From Alphaproteobacteria bacterium (GTDB lineage: Bacteria > Pseudomonadota > Alphaproteobacteria > Caulobacterales > Hyphomonadaceae), in the NCBI GenBank assembly GCA_018830285.1, contig JAHJSB010000023.1:1-64000 (forward strand): a stretch of DNA of 64,000 nucleotides, given 5' to 3'. How positions within the stretch are numbered: the stretch's first letter is position 1; each line of letters opens with the position of its first letter. The notes beneath the pieces were generated by a model. The model saw only the letters and a program-made list of their open reading frames with translations, was not told where the DNA came from and searched no databases. The position numbers and the translations under genes are program-made. Shown here in pieces: positions 28,288 to 36,385 of this stretch.

Positions 28288-30177
28288 TCAGGCCGCTTTC
28301 ACTTCCTCGATCCAGGCATCGACCTTGCGCTCGAGCAGTTCGAGCGGCAGGGCGCCGCCACCGAGTACGGTGTCGTGGAAGCCACGAATGTCGAACTTGT
28401 CACCAAGTTCGGCTTCAGCGTTCGCGCGGAGTTCCTGGATCTTGATCATGCCGATCTTGTAGGCGGTCGCCTGGCCCGGCATCACGATATAGCGCTGCAC
28501 TTCCGAGCGCGCCTGCGTTTCGGTAATCGCCGCGTTTGCGAGGAAGTACTGAACAGCCTGTTCCTCGGTCCAGCCTTTCGAGTGGAGGCCGGTGTCGATG
28601 ACAAGGCGGATGGCGCGCCAGATTTCAGAGCCGAGGCGGCCGAAGTCCGAATACGGGTCATCATAGGTGCCCGGCATTTCCTTGGCGAGCCATTCGGAAT
28701 AGAGCCCCCAGCCTTCGGCATAGGCTGTGAAGTTCGCCTGCGTCCGGAACTGCGGCACGCCGGTCAGTTCCTGCGCAATCGCGATCTGCATGTGGTGGCC
28801 AGGAATGCCTTCATGATAGGCGATGACTTCGAGTTCGCGCTTCGGCATGGCGGTCATGTCCGACAAGTGGGCATAGTAGATGCCAGGGCGTGTGCCATCG
28901 GGCGTGCCGGGGAAGTAGTGCTGGGCGGCACCATCCTGTTCGCGGAAGGCTTCAACCCGCTTCACGACAAGGTCAGCTTTCGGCAGGATGCCGAAATAGT
29001 TCGGCAGTTCGGCCTTGATCCGGTCGATGTCTGCTGTCGCGTCAGCGATATAGGCGGCGCGGCCTTCATCCGTGTTCGGGTAGTAGAAGCGTTCGTCATC
29101 CTTGCTGTCGCGCAGCATGGTGAAGAACTCATTCAGCGTGCCTTCGAACCCGACGGATGCCTTGATGGCCTCCATGTCGCCACGTATGCGCGCGACTTCT
29201 GCCAGGCCCAGATCATGGATCTCGTCAGCAGTCATGGCGGTCGTTGTCTGGGTTTTCAGACGGTAATTGTAGTAGTCGGCGCCATCCGGCTGCAGGTAGG
29301 CCCCGACGGGCTGGGTCGAATCCGGCGAGTTGACCATGTCTGCCGTGGCGAAGGCGATGACGTCATTATAGGCGCCGAGGAAGTCGCCCTTGAGGGCCTC
29401 TTCAGCTTCGGCGAGGAAGACGCCGCCCTGCACTTCGTCAATGCTGCCAGCGTCGACGAGCGACTGAATGTCGGACTTGATGTCAGCCAGGATGGCGCTG
29501 TCTTCACCTTCAGTGAACGGTGCGCCGGTGATGATTTTCTTCGACTGGTCGATCACGCCTTCATAGGCGAATTTGGGTGCGTGCACGCCGCGATCGGCCG
29601 ACTCCTGCGCGACGTCAATGCCTTCGCGCAATGCCCGGGCGCCTGCGCTGATCCGTTTGATATAGGCCGCCATGTCATCCGGGGTGTCGACGGCGTGGAA
29701 GCTGATCAGGAAGGTCGGCAGGAAGTTCTGGATGCCGTTCATCTGGTCGAAAACGAAACCGTTATGCCGGTACGCGGCGCCTTCGGCGGCCTGATCGTAT
29801 TGGTATTTCCAGAGGTCGTAGGACATCTTGTCCTCGGCGGAGAGGACGTCATAGTCGAAAGAGGCTTCCATTTCCTCGGTCGCTGCCTTTTGCCATGCCA
29901 GTTGTTCATCCTGGCAGGCGAAGGTCATGCAGTCGATTTCGTCATTCCTGTCCTTGCGTCCCTGAAAGGACAGTCCGATCGGGCTGAATTGCAGCTGCTC
30001 TTCATATTTCTCATCGAACCATGTGTTCAGGCGCGCGCTCAATTCTTCAGCGGTCTGCGCTGGCGCTTCGACGGCGGCACCCGTCTCGACAGGGGTGAGG
30101 TTGTCGACGGGGACGCTTTGGCTGGCACAGGCCGACAGGACAAAAGCGAGGGCGAGGGCAGAAACTGAACTGCGCAT
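28288..30177 (-). CDS. DUF885 family lipoprotein (second copy in the window)
   Basis: A 629-residue DUF885 protein with a lipoprotein signal (SALALAFVLSACAS, lipobox LSAC), so it is probably anchored in the envelope. The core motif is YHEGIPGHHMQIAIAQEL, matching the HE-x-x-x-GHH motif of the copy at 12461-14209, and the downstream YAEGWGLYSEWLAKEMPG is conserved too. The two proteins are clear paralogues but only moderately similar. It is transcribed away from hemC, with 108 bases between the divergent starts. Peptidase activity is inferred, not shown. Confidence 0.88.
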   Translation of the reverse strand: MRSSVSALALAFVLSACASQSVPVDNLTPVETGAAVEAPAQTAEELSARLNTWFDEKYEEQLQFSPIGLSFQGRKDRNDEIDCMTFACQDEQLAWQKAATEEMEASFDYDVLSAEDKMSYDLWKYQYDQAAEGAAYRHNGFVFDQMNGIQNFLPTFLISFHAVDTPDDMAAYIKRISAGARALREGIDVAQESADRGVHAPKFAYEGVIDQSKKIITGAPFTEGEDSAILADIKSDIQSLVDAGSIDEVQGGVFLAEAEEALKGDFLGAYNDVIAFATADMVNSPDSTQPVGAYLQPDGADYYNYRLKTQTTTAMTADEIHDLGLAEVARIRGDMEAIKASVGFEGTLNEFFTMLRDSKDDERFYYPNTDEGRAAYIADATADIDRIKAELPNYFGILPKADLVVKRVEAFREQDGAAQHYFPGTPDGTRPGIYYAHLSDMTAMPKRELEVIAYHEGIPGHHMQIAIAQELTGVPQFRTQANFTAYAEGWGLYSEWLAKEMPGTYDDPYSDFGRLGSEIWRAIRLVIDTGLHSKGWTEEQAVQYFLANAAITETQARSEVQRYIVMPGQATAYKIGMIKIQELRANAEAELGDKFDIRGFHDTVLGGGALPLELLERKVDAWIEEVKAA

Positions 30178-30285
30178 GATGAGGGAACTCCCAAAGATTA
30201 TTTCCGATTAACGATAAGGCGACCTATCGCCTTCTGCGGCGCGCTGTCAATTGGCAAGCCGGTGGATGGCGGCTAGAGGAGTGTG

Positions 30286-31269
30286 ATGACAGACCCACGC
30301 CGCTCTCCCGACAATGCTGCGCGCAGCGATCAGAAAATCGTGCGCATCGGCACGCGCGGATCTCCGCTTGCGCTGGTGCAGGCGCGCCAGATTGCAGCCT
30401 CGCTTGAAGTGAGCTCCGGCGGCGCGCTGCGCGGCGAAATTGTCCCGTTCACGACGAGTGGCGACCAGTTGACGACGGAACGCCTGATCAATTCCGGGGG
30501 CAAGGGACTTTTTACCCGTGAGCTCGATACGGCGCTGGATCGTGGCGAGGTAGATATCAACGTGCACAGCCTGAAGGACGTGCCGGTCCTCTTGCCAGAT
30601 GGCCAGATATTCGCGGCCTATCCGGAGCGCGAGGACCCGCGCGAAGGGTTCCTGTCGCCAAAGGCCGACCGTCTATCGGACCTGCCGCCCGGCGCGAAGG
30701 TCGGCACGGCCTCGCTGCGGCGCGAATCGCAGACGCTGGCCAGGAGATCCGATGTCGAGATCGTGATGTTCCGGGGCAATGTTGCGACGCGCATGCGCAA
30801 GCTGGAAGAAGGACTGGCGGACGCCACCTATCTGGCAATGGCGGGGTTGACGCGGCTTGGGCTGGCGCACCTGGCCACGCCGATCGCGATGGACGAAATG
30901 CTGCCGTCGGCGGGGCAGGGGATCATCTGCGTCGTGGCGCGCGAGGATGGCCGGGCCGACGTGCGTGAGGCGCTCAGCCTGATAGATCATGCCGAGACCC
31001 GCGCGGCTGCGACAGCCGAGCGCGCCTTCCTGGCGGCCCTCGATGGCAGTTGCCGGACGCCGATTGCGGCGCACCTGTTTGACAGGGGCGAGGACTGGCA
31101 GCTGGTCGGCGAAGTCCTGGCGCTGGATGGGCAGCAACGCTGGCGGGCCGACGGCACGTGCCGCAAGGGGGCGAGCGAGGCGCAACTGACGGCGCTGGGG
31201 CGCGCCGTGGGTGCAGACATCCGTGCGGCGGCTGGCGGAACACTGCCTGCTTTCGTGGGGGACTGGTGA
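30286..31269 (+). CDS. hemC: Porphobilinogen deaminase (hydroxymethylbilane synthase)
   Basis: A 327-residue HemC joining four porphobilinogens into hydroxymethylbilane. Recognisable parts are [67 protein letters not shown] (split here for length at the conserved Arg residues) and the dipyrromethane-cofactor Cys in [12 protein letters not shown]. An AGAGGA site precedes ATG 30286; a GTG at 30283 is in frame. The stop overlaps the hemD GTG start. It is the first gene of a four-gene haem-related operon. Confidence 0.95.
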   Translation: MTDPRRSPDNAARSDQKIVRIGTRGSPLALVQARQIAASLEVSSGGALRGEIVPFTTSGDQLTTERLINSGGKGLFTRELDTALDRGEVDINVHSLKDVPVLLPDGQIFAAYPEREDPREGFLSPKADRLSDLPPGAKVGTASLRRESQTLARRSDVEIVMFRGNVATRMRKLEEGLADATYLAMAGLTRLGLAHLATPIAMDEMLPSAGQGIICVVAREDGRADVREALSLIDHAETRAAATAERAFLAALDGSCRTPIAAHLFDRGEDWQLVGEVLALDGQQRWRADGTCRKGASEAQLTALGRAVGADIRAAAGGTLPAFVGDW

Positions 31270-31979
31270 GCCTTCCTGTCATTGTGACACGGGCCGAACC
31301 TGCAGCGGCCGACACAGTCGCGCGACTGAAAGCGGCTGGGTACGAAGCGATCCTGTCGCCGGCCCTGACGCTGGAAAGCCTGCCGGATGCGGGGCTCGAA
31401 TTGGACGGTGTGCGCCACCTGATTTTCACCAGCGCCAATGGCGCGCGCTACTTTCTTGAGCGCCGCGCCGTGGGGACGCTGACGGTGTGGTGTGTGGGTG
31501 AGGCGACTGCGACAGTGGTACGGCAGGGCGGTGGTGAGGACGTGCGGGAAGGCGATGGAAACGCCGCCGATCTCGCAGCGATGATTCTCGCCGCGCCTGA
31601 GGCGCAGACGGGCGGGCTGCTGCATATTGCGAATGAGGCGGCGGCGGGCGACCTGGTGGCCACCCTCGAAAAGGCGGGACTCGACGCGCGGTTTGCCGCG
31701 CTTTACCGGACCGTGCCGGTCAAGGACCTCACCCCCCGAGCCGCCAGCGCGCTGGACGCGGCGCCGGGGGTGGTGGTGCTGGTTCACTCCGCGAAGGGCG
31801 CGGCCGCTTTCCGCGACGCGGCGCGGGGAATCGACCTGTCCCGGGTTGTCTTTGTCGCCATTTCGCCCGCTGCCAGCCAGCCGCTGGCCGGGTGCGGCGC
31901 GCGGGCCATTGTCAATGCAGCCCATCCGAATGAGACAGCCCTGATGGACGCGCTCGATACAGCTGTGCTGGCCCTCTGA
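31266..31979 (+). CDS. hemD: Uroporphyrinogen-III synthase
   Basis: A 237-residue HemD, which cyclises hydroxymethylbilane with ring D inversion. HemD is poorly conserved in sequence; the call rests on the N-terminal [19 protein letters not shown], the [13 protein letters not shown] motif, the [11 protein letters not shown] motif in the second domain, family length and direct overlap with hemC. The start is the GTG at 31266 (GTGA with the hemC stop). Confidence 0.88.
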   Translation: MSLPVIVTRAEPAAADTVARLKAAGYEAILSPALTLESLPDAGLELDGVRHLIFTSANGARYFLERRAVGTLTVWCVGEATATVVRQGGGEDVREGDGNAADLAAMILAAPEAQTGGLLHIANEAAAGDLVATLEKAGLDARFAALYRTVPVKDLTPRAASALDAAPGVVVLVHSAKGAAAFRDAARGIDLSRVVFVAISPAASQPLAGCGARAIVNAAHPNETALMDALDTAVLAL

Positions 31980-32053
31980 GGGCGACCTTTGATCGACGAT
32001 GACGTATATGTCAGTGTGATTCCAAATCCCGCCTGCGAGGAGCAGACAGACAG

Positions 32054-33256
32054 ATGAGCGACGATCCCGAGGACGACACCCCGGTCACTTCCACTGAGCC
32101 GATCGATGCCGATTTCGAACCGGCTTTCGATGACGTGGCTGACACGCCTTCCAATGGCGCGGACGGCTCCGGGCCGGGCTGGCTGGGCGTGGCCGTGGCT
32201 GCCCTGATCGCGGCAGGTATTGGCGGCGCGATCGGCATCATCGCGACCATGGCGATTCCGGATAAGGGCGACAGCGGCGACGTTGCGGCGCTGACGGCGG
32301 AACTCGACGCATTGAAGGCGGGCCAGGAGGCGGCCGACCTGGAGCGCAACAAGGTGATCCGGGATGCCGCAGAAATGCAGTCGCGGCTGAACACGGGCCT
32401 GAATTCGGCGGCGTCCGGCAGCCAGGACCTGAGCCCACTGCAGGATGAGCTTGATGCCCTGTCAAGGCGTCTCGATGCGGCGATGGCCTCAGATAACGGG
32501 GACGCGGTGGCGAACCTGTCCACGCGACTCGATGCCTTGGAAGCAGTCGATACGAGCGGCGAGGCGACGGCGGCGGAACTTGCCCGCTCGCTCGGCGCGC
32601 TGTCGGAACGGGTTACGGCGCTTGAGACACGGCTCGCCAGCCTTGAGTCCGACATGCTGCGCAGCAGCGGGGACACGACTGAACTGACAAGCCTGATCGA
32701 GCGGATGCGAAACGATGAGGCGGCGGTGCGCGCGAAGGCGGAAGCGTCCGAAATCAATGCCGACGCCGCGCTGGCCCTGTCGGCGATAGAGGCGGCATCG
32801 CGCCGGGGCGGGTCGTTCGAATCCGATTATCGCAAGCTGCGGGCCGTGATGCCGAAATCGGCGACGGTGCGGACCCTGGGCGAGGTGGCGACAACCGGCG
32901 CGCCGACCCTGGCCGAATTGCAGCAAAGCTTCGGCCCGGCCAGTGCCAGGGCGCGCGCGGCGGAGCCTGCCGAGAGACAAGGTGCGCTGGGCTGGCTGAA
33001 CAACATGTTCGGCGATGCCGTGACGGTGCGCGGCGCCGAGGGCGAGGAAGACGGCGCAGCGATGACGCTGTCGCGCGCCAAGGCGGCGCTGGACGCAGGT
33101 GACCTGGAAGGGGCTGTCAGCGCGCTCGGCACGCTGTCCGGCGAACCGGCGGCCGCCATGGCTGACTGGACCGGATCGGCAAACCGGCGCATCACACTTG
33201 AAGCGGGCCTCGAAGCCCTTCGGCTGAGCATGATCGATGGGGAGGGCCAGAACTGA
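32054..33256 (+). CDS. Mitofilin/Mic60-like inner membrane protein
   Basis: A 400-residue protein with an acidic N-terminus, a single membrane helix (GWLGVAVAALIAAGIGGAIGIIATMAI, about residues 42-68), a long coiled-coil segment (about residues 75-230) and a C-terminal mitofilin-type domain (from about residue 250, including LGWLNNMFGDAVTVR). This layout and the position between hemD and hemY match alphaproteobacterial Mic60, the ancestor of mitochondrial cristae organisers, which shapes inner membrane and contacts outer membrane proteins. Its stop overlaps the hemY start (TGATG). Confidence 0.82.
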   Translation: MSDDPEDDTPVTSTEPIDADFEPAFDDVADTPSNGADGSGPGWLGVAVAALIAAGIGGAIGIIATMAIPDKGDSGDVAALTAELDALKAGQEAADLERNKVIRDAAEMQSRLNTGLNSAASGSQDLSPLQDELDALSRRLDAAMASDNGDAVANLSTRLDALEAVDTSGEATAAELARSLGALSERVTALETRLASLESDMLRSSGDTTELTSLIERMRNDEAAVRAKAEASEINADAALALSAIEAASRRGGSFESDYRKLRAVMPKSATVRTLGEVATTGAPTLAELQQSFGPASARARAAEPAERQGALGWLNNMFGDAVTVRGAEGEEDGAAMTLSRAKAALDAGDLEGAVSALGTLSGEPAAAMADWTGSANRRITLEAGLEALRLSMIDGEGQN

Positions 33257-34695
33257 TGAACCGGATATTCCTCTTCATCGTCATTCTCGTGATCATTGTC
33301 GGCGGCGCCCTTGTCGGCTTCTGGGCCGTAACGCTGCCAGGCAGTGTGGTGATCAATGACAGCCGCGGCGAGCTTGTGTCGCTGCATTCCGGTGTCGCCG
33401 CCATCGCGCTGATCGTGTTTGGCGGCCTTGTCGCGGCGGCCTGGTGGGTGATCAGCGGCCTGTTCGTGTTGCCGGGCAAGATTGGCCGCTCGCGCCAGTC
33501 GAACCGCGCCCGCAAGGCAAACATGGCCCTGGCCGAGGGCCTGCTGGCGGCCGAGGCCGGCGATTCCACGCATGCGCTGAAACTGGCCCGCAAGGCGGTG
33601 AAGCATGCCGAGGACGAACGCCTGAAACTGCTGCTGGAAGCGCGCGCCGCCGAAGCCAATGACGACTGGGCCGGCGCCGAGCGCGCCTGGGGCCAGCTGG
33701 CCCGCCTGCCCGGCGGGCACCTGGCCGGCCTGCGCGGGTCGGCGATGGCCGCAGCCGAGCGCGGCGATCACGCAACAGCGGAAGCGCGCGCACTGGAAGC
33801 GCTCGGCCTGAAATCAAACGCCGACTGGCCGTTCAATTCGCTGTTCGACCTGCAGGTCGCGCGCGGCGAGTGGGACAAGGCGCTGGAGACGCTGGCGATC
33901 GGCGAGAAGCGCGGACTGATTTCGGGCGACAGCCTGAGGCGGCGCCGCGCCGTGCTGCTGACAGCGCGGGCTGTGGGCTTGCCCGAAGACCGCAAGCAGG
34001 ATGCCCAGAAGGCGCTGGCGGAAGCGATCCGCGCGGCGCCCGGCCTGCCGCCTGCGGCCTGGCATGGCGCACGCCAGCTGATGATCGATGACAAGGCGAA
34101 GGCGGCGCAAGGCGTGCTGGAGCTGGCCTGGAAGGCGCGGCCGCACCCGGCGCTGGCGCAATTATCGCGCCGCCTGGTGCCGCAGGACAGCCGCGAGAAC
34201 ATTGCGGCGCGTCTGAGGGGGCTGGTCGCGGCCCTGCCGAACCACCGGGAAAGCCGCATCCTGGCGGGCGAACTGGCGATGGACGAGGCCGACTGGGTCG
34301 GCGCGGTGAAGACCCTCGCCCTGCTGGTCGAGGAGAACCCGACGGCGCGGCTGTGCCTGCTGATGGAGCGGGCGCTGAAGGGCTATGGCGACACGGACGA
34401 GGCCCAGCGCTGGGGGCGGATGGCGGCATCGGCGTCGCGCGAGGCCGACTGGTCGGACATCGACCCGAAGGGCAATGCCTTCGATTTCGCCCAGCGCGAC
34501 TGGAGCCGGCTGGTCTATGCCTTTGGCGATGTCGGGGACCTGGTGCACCCGCGCTATGAATCCTATGGCCGGGAACTGGAGGCCGGGCGCGTGCTGGCGA
34601 TTGCCGGGCCGGACGACGAGGACAAGGTGGCCCCGCCCAAGGCGCCGACGGGCCGGCTGACGCCGCCGCTCGACTATGTCTCGGATGATGACTGA
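33256..34695 (+). CDS. hemY: HemY-like membrane protein with TPR repeats
   Basis: A 479-residue protein with two N-terminal membrane helices (residues about 4-26 and 45-72) forming the HemY N-terminal domain, followed by a helical TPR-like cytoplasmic or periplasmic region extending to about residue 400. It is the proteobacterial HemY linked to late haem synthesis by operon position, not the Bacillus oxidase of the same name; its biochemical role is unclear. It closes the hemCD-Mic60-hemY operon and is followed by a tRNA gene. Confidence 0.87.
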   Translation: MNRIFLFIVILVIIVGGALVGFWAVTLPGSVVINDSRGELVSLHSGVAAIALIVFGGLVAAAWWVISGLFVLPGKIGRSRQSNRARKANMALAEGLLAAEAGDSTHALKLARKAVKHAEDERLKLLLEARAAEANDDWAGAERAWGQLARLPGGHLAGLRGSAMAAAERGDHATAEARALEALGLKSNADWPFNSLFDLQVARGEWDKALETLAIGEKRGLISGDSLRRRRAVLLTARAVGLPEDRKQDAQKALAEAIRAAPGLPPAAWHGARQLMIDDKAKAAQGVLELAWKARPHPALAQLSRRLVPQDSRENIAARLRGLVAALPNHRESRILAGELAMDEADWVGAVKTLALLVEENPTARLCLLMERALKGYGDTDEAQRWGRMAASASREADWSDIDPKGNAFDFAQRDWSRLVYAFGDVGDLVHPRYESYGRELEAGRVLAIAGPDDEDKVAPPKAPTGRLTPPLDYVSDDD

Positions 34696-34776
34696 CCGGC
34701 GAAGGCGCCAACAGGCAAAAGCGTCTTGCGCGCTGCCGCCCGTATGGGTATTCAGGCCGGACGCTCCCTGGAGCAG

Positions 34777-34852
34777 GCCGCTATAGCTCAGCTGGTAGAG
34801 CATCGCATTCGTAATGCGGGGGTCAGGTGTTCAAGTCACCTTAGCGGCACCA
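34777..34852 (+). tRNA. tRNA-Thr (anticodon CGT)
   Basis: A 76-nt cloverleaf with CCA encoded: acceptor GCCGCTA pairing with TAGCGGC, D-arm GCTCAGCTGGTAGAGC, anticodon stem TCGCA/TGCGG around TTCGTAA (anticodon CGT) and T-arm AGGTGTTCAAGTCACCT. It decodes ACG. Accessory DNA begins right after its 3' end, so it may have served as an integration site. Confidence 0.96.
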
Positions 34853-34892
34853 TTTTTCTCCAATAATAACATCGAGTTAGCCAAGCGTTACG

Positions 34893-34910
34893 AGTGATCG
34901 CGCGATCACT
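34893..34910. repeat. 18-bp perfect palindrome 40 bases after tRNA-Thr
   Basis: AGTGATCGCGCGATCACT is its own reverse complement. It lies in the gene-free stretch 34853-35118, where nothing else clear is seen. It could be a protein-binding site of the element (recombination directionality factor or regulator) or a terminator stem, though only a short T-rich stretch follows. Confidence 0.5.
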
Positions 34911-35118
34911 TATTTCGTGTGCCCGCACCATGTTCGCACCGAATGGCGTGATCTGTAAATTTGACGGGGGTAGTTTTTTTGGATGCCTGCGGTCAAGAAG
35001 GCTTCAAGAGTGGGACAAAAAGGCTGGATCTGGACCTCTTCCGCGTTGGCGCTCCTGCATCCGAAATAAGGCCGCTCCCAAACTGCCATCTTTCGAGGCC
35101 GGAGTTTTCGGCACTACC

Positions 35119-35595
35119 TCAGCTTGGCGGGTTGACGCTGCAAGCGTAGTTGGTCGGCACATTCGGCTCAATGTCACGCAAAATGCTTCGAAGGAGCAAG
35201 TGGACTTCCTTGTTCTCATCGGGATGAACGAGCGCCAAGGCAACAAGCAACTTGCTCGAGAGCCCATGCGTTGTCGTTGCCTCTGATTTTGATATCCTGC
35301 CGAGCAACTTCTTATTCAGTGCGTAAAGCGCATCAAGACGATCGCTGATCACATCCAAGGGAGCAGCCTCAACGTAGTCTGCAAGCTCCTGTTCGCTGCG
35401 TTGAAACAAATTGTGCTCGCGCATCAAAAAGGTTTCAAGTTTTTGCCAACGCTCCGCAAGTTTTCTTTGATCGGAATGTCGATCCAGCCACTCGGCACAG
35501 ACTTTGGCTGCTGGGTCGGGATGGAACGTGCTAAAGTTTGACCGCAAGGGAGAATCATGTTTCGCAACGGGGCGAAAATTTAACTTGCTGATCAT
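35119..35595 (-). CDS. Hypothetical protein, island gene divergent from XRE regulator
   Basis: A 158-residue, mostly helical soluble protein I do not recognise. Coding is supported by a good ribosome site (AGGAGACG about 5 bases before the ATG), plausible amino-acid composition, and the shared divergent promoter region with the XRE gene. The centre (residues about 40-110) is rich in Leu, Glu and Lys and may be helical or coiled. There is no signal peptide or membrane helix. In island context it could be a cargo or regulatory protein; no function is proposed. Confidence 0.6.
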   Translation of the reverse strand: MISKLNFRPVAKHDSPLRSNFSTFHPDPAAKVCAEWLDRHSDQRKLAERWQKLETFLMREHNLFQRSEQELADYVEAAPLDVISDRLDALYALNKKLLGRISKSEATTTHGLSSKLLVALALVHPDENKEVHLLLRSILRDIEPNVPTNYACSVNPPS

Positions 35596-35647
35596 GCAAC
35601 GTCTCCTGGCGATGGCTGTCCGAAAAGCGAAACGCCAACTGAATACA

Positions 35648-35657
35648 TACTATAGTA
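35648..35657. promoter_or_regulatory. Palindromic operator candidate between divergent hypothetical and XRE genes
   Basis: TACTATAGTA is a perfect 10-bp palindrome with ACAT on both sides, inside the 98-base divergent intergenic region. The surroundings are AT-rich and likely carry both promoters. It is a reasonable binding site for the small XRE protein encoded 37 bases away (inference). Confidence 0.4.
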
Positions 35658-35693
35658 CATAACACTAAAATATGTAAGCGTTAATCTGCCCGC

Positions 35694-35903
35694 ATGGATA
35701 TGCGAAAGCTGGTAGGCCGTAATTTTGCGCGCATTCGTCGTGAAAAACACCTCACGCAGGAGGAGGTCGAAGCACGCTCAGGATTCAGTCAGCAGTATTT
35801 GAGTGGATTGGAGCAGGGTAGACGCAATCCGACGGTAGTGACTCTCTATGAACTGGCGCGGGCGCTTGGGGTTTCGCACGTCGACTTGGTGATGCCGGAT
35901 TGA
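35694..35903 (+). CDS. XRE-family helix-turn-helix regulator
   Basis: A 69-residue protein consisting of one HTH_3 domain: helix 1 LVGRNFARIRREK, helices 2-3 LTQEEVEARSGFSQQYLSGLEQG, then PTVVTLYELARALGV. The length is typical of stand-alone Cro/CI-type repressors found in mobile elements. The start is ATG 35694, or the in-frame ATG at 35700. It is divergent from the 35119-35595 gene and probably represses the shared promoter region. Confidence 0.88.
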   Translation: MDMRKLVGRNFARIRREKHLTQEEVEARSGFSQQYLSGLEQGRRNPTVVTLYELARALGVSHVDLVMPD

Positions 35904-36373
35904 CTATTCCGTTCTTGCATCCTTGCGCATCGCGGATCCGGCAATAGCCCCTGTTTTGTAGAGTGGTCGGCCAGCAGAGAGGTCTTTCTGGAGACGGCGC
36001 TCAAGGGAGGCGCGATTTTGCTTTCGCATGGGTTTAGCAAAGCTGACTGACGTGTTCCCCGTCAGCGACTGTGAGACAGGTCAGGAATTGCGACTGTCTG
36101 CGCGTTTCGGAACCGCGCGTGCCCATACCGGGAGCGCACAGGCTCGATATGGGGCGGATCGAACACGCCGAGAAAGAGGTCAGACACGAGAAGCTGCATG
36201 ACCCTATCACCGCTGATTCCCACATCTAGCGATTCAGGGAGTTCTGCCAGCTCTGCGAGCCGGGAAAACCGGGCTTCGTCGGCAAGTGACAGCGCGAGAT
36301 TCGGAATGGCCGACTCCATCATTATTAGAATCTTGGCAAAGCACAATTGATACCAAAAGGGCCGTCGAGGCAC
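35904..36373 (-). other. Low-confidence coding remnants between XRE and Fic genes
   Basis: Two short minus-strand frames look partly protein-like: 36062-36373 (up to 103 codons, with LADEARFSRLAELAELPESLDVGI from near an internal ATG) and 35904-36029 (41 codons, basic, starting MRKQNRASLERRL). They are in different frames, neither has a convincing ribosome site, and I recognise neither. They may be pieces of one decayed gene, or chance ORFs. Nothing else is seen in this 480-base stretch. Confidence 0.3.
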
Positions 36374-36385
36374 TTTTTGACGGGA

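Noticed and set aside
27988-30168. A 726-codon plus-strand ORF opposite the acyl-CoA dehydrogenase and DUF885 genes
   Set aside because: It mirrors strong minus-strand genes; composition is that of a GC-rich antisense frame, with no recognisable motif or ribosome site.
34894-35286. 130-codon plus-strand ORF just after tRNA-Thr
   Set aside because: It overlaps the better supported minus-strand gene at 35119-35595, has no ribosome site and its sequence does not look protein-like.
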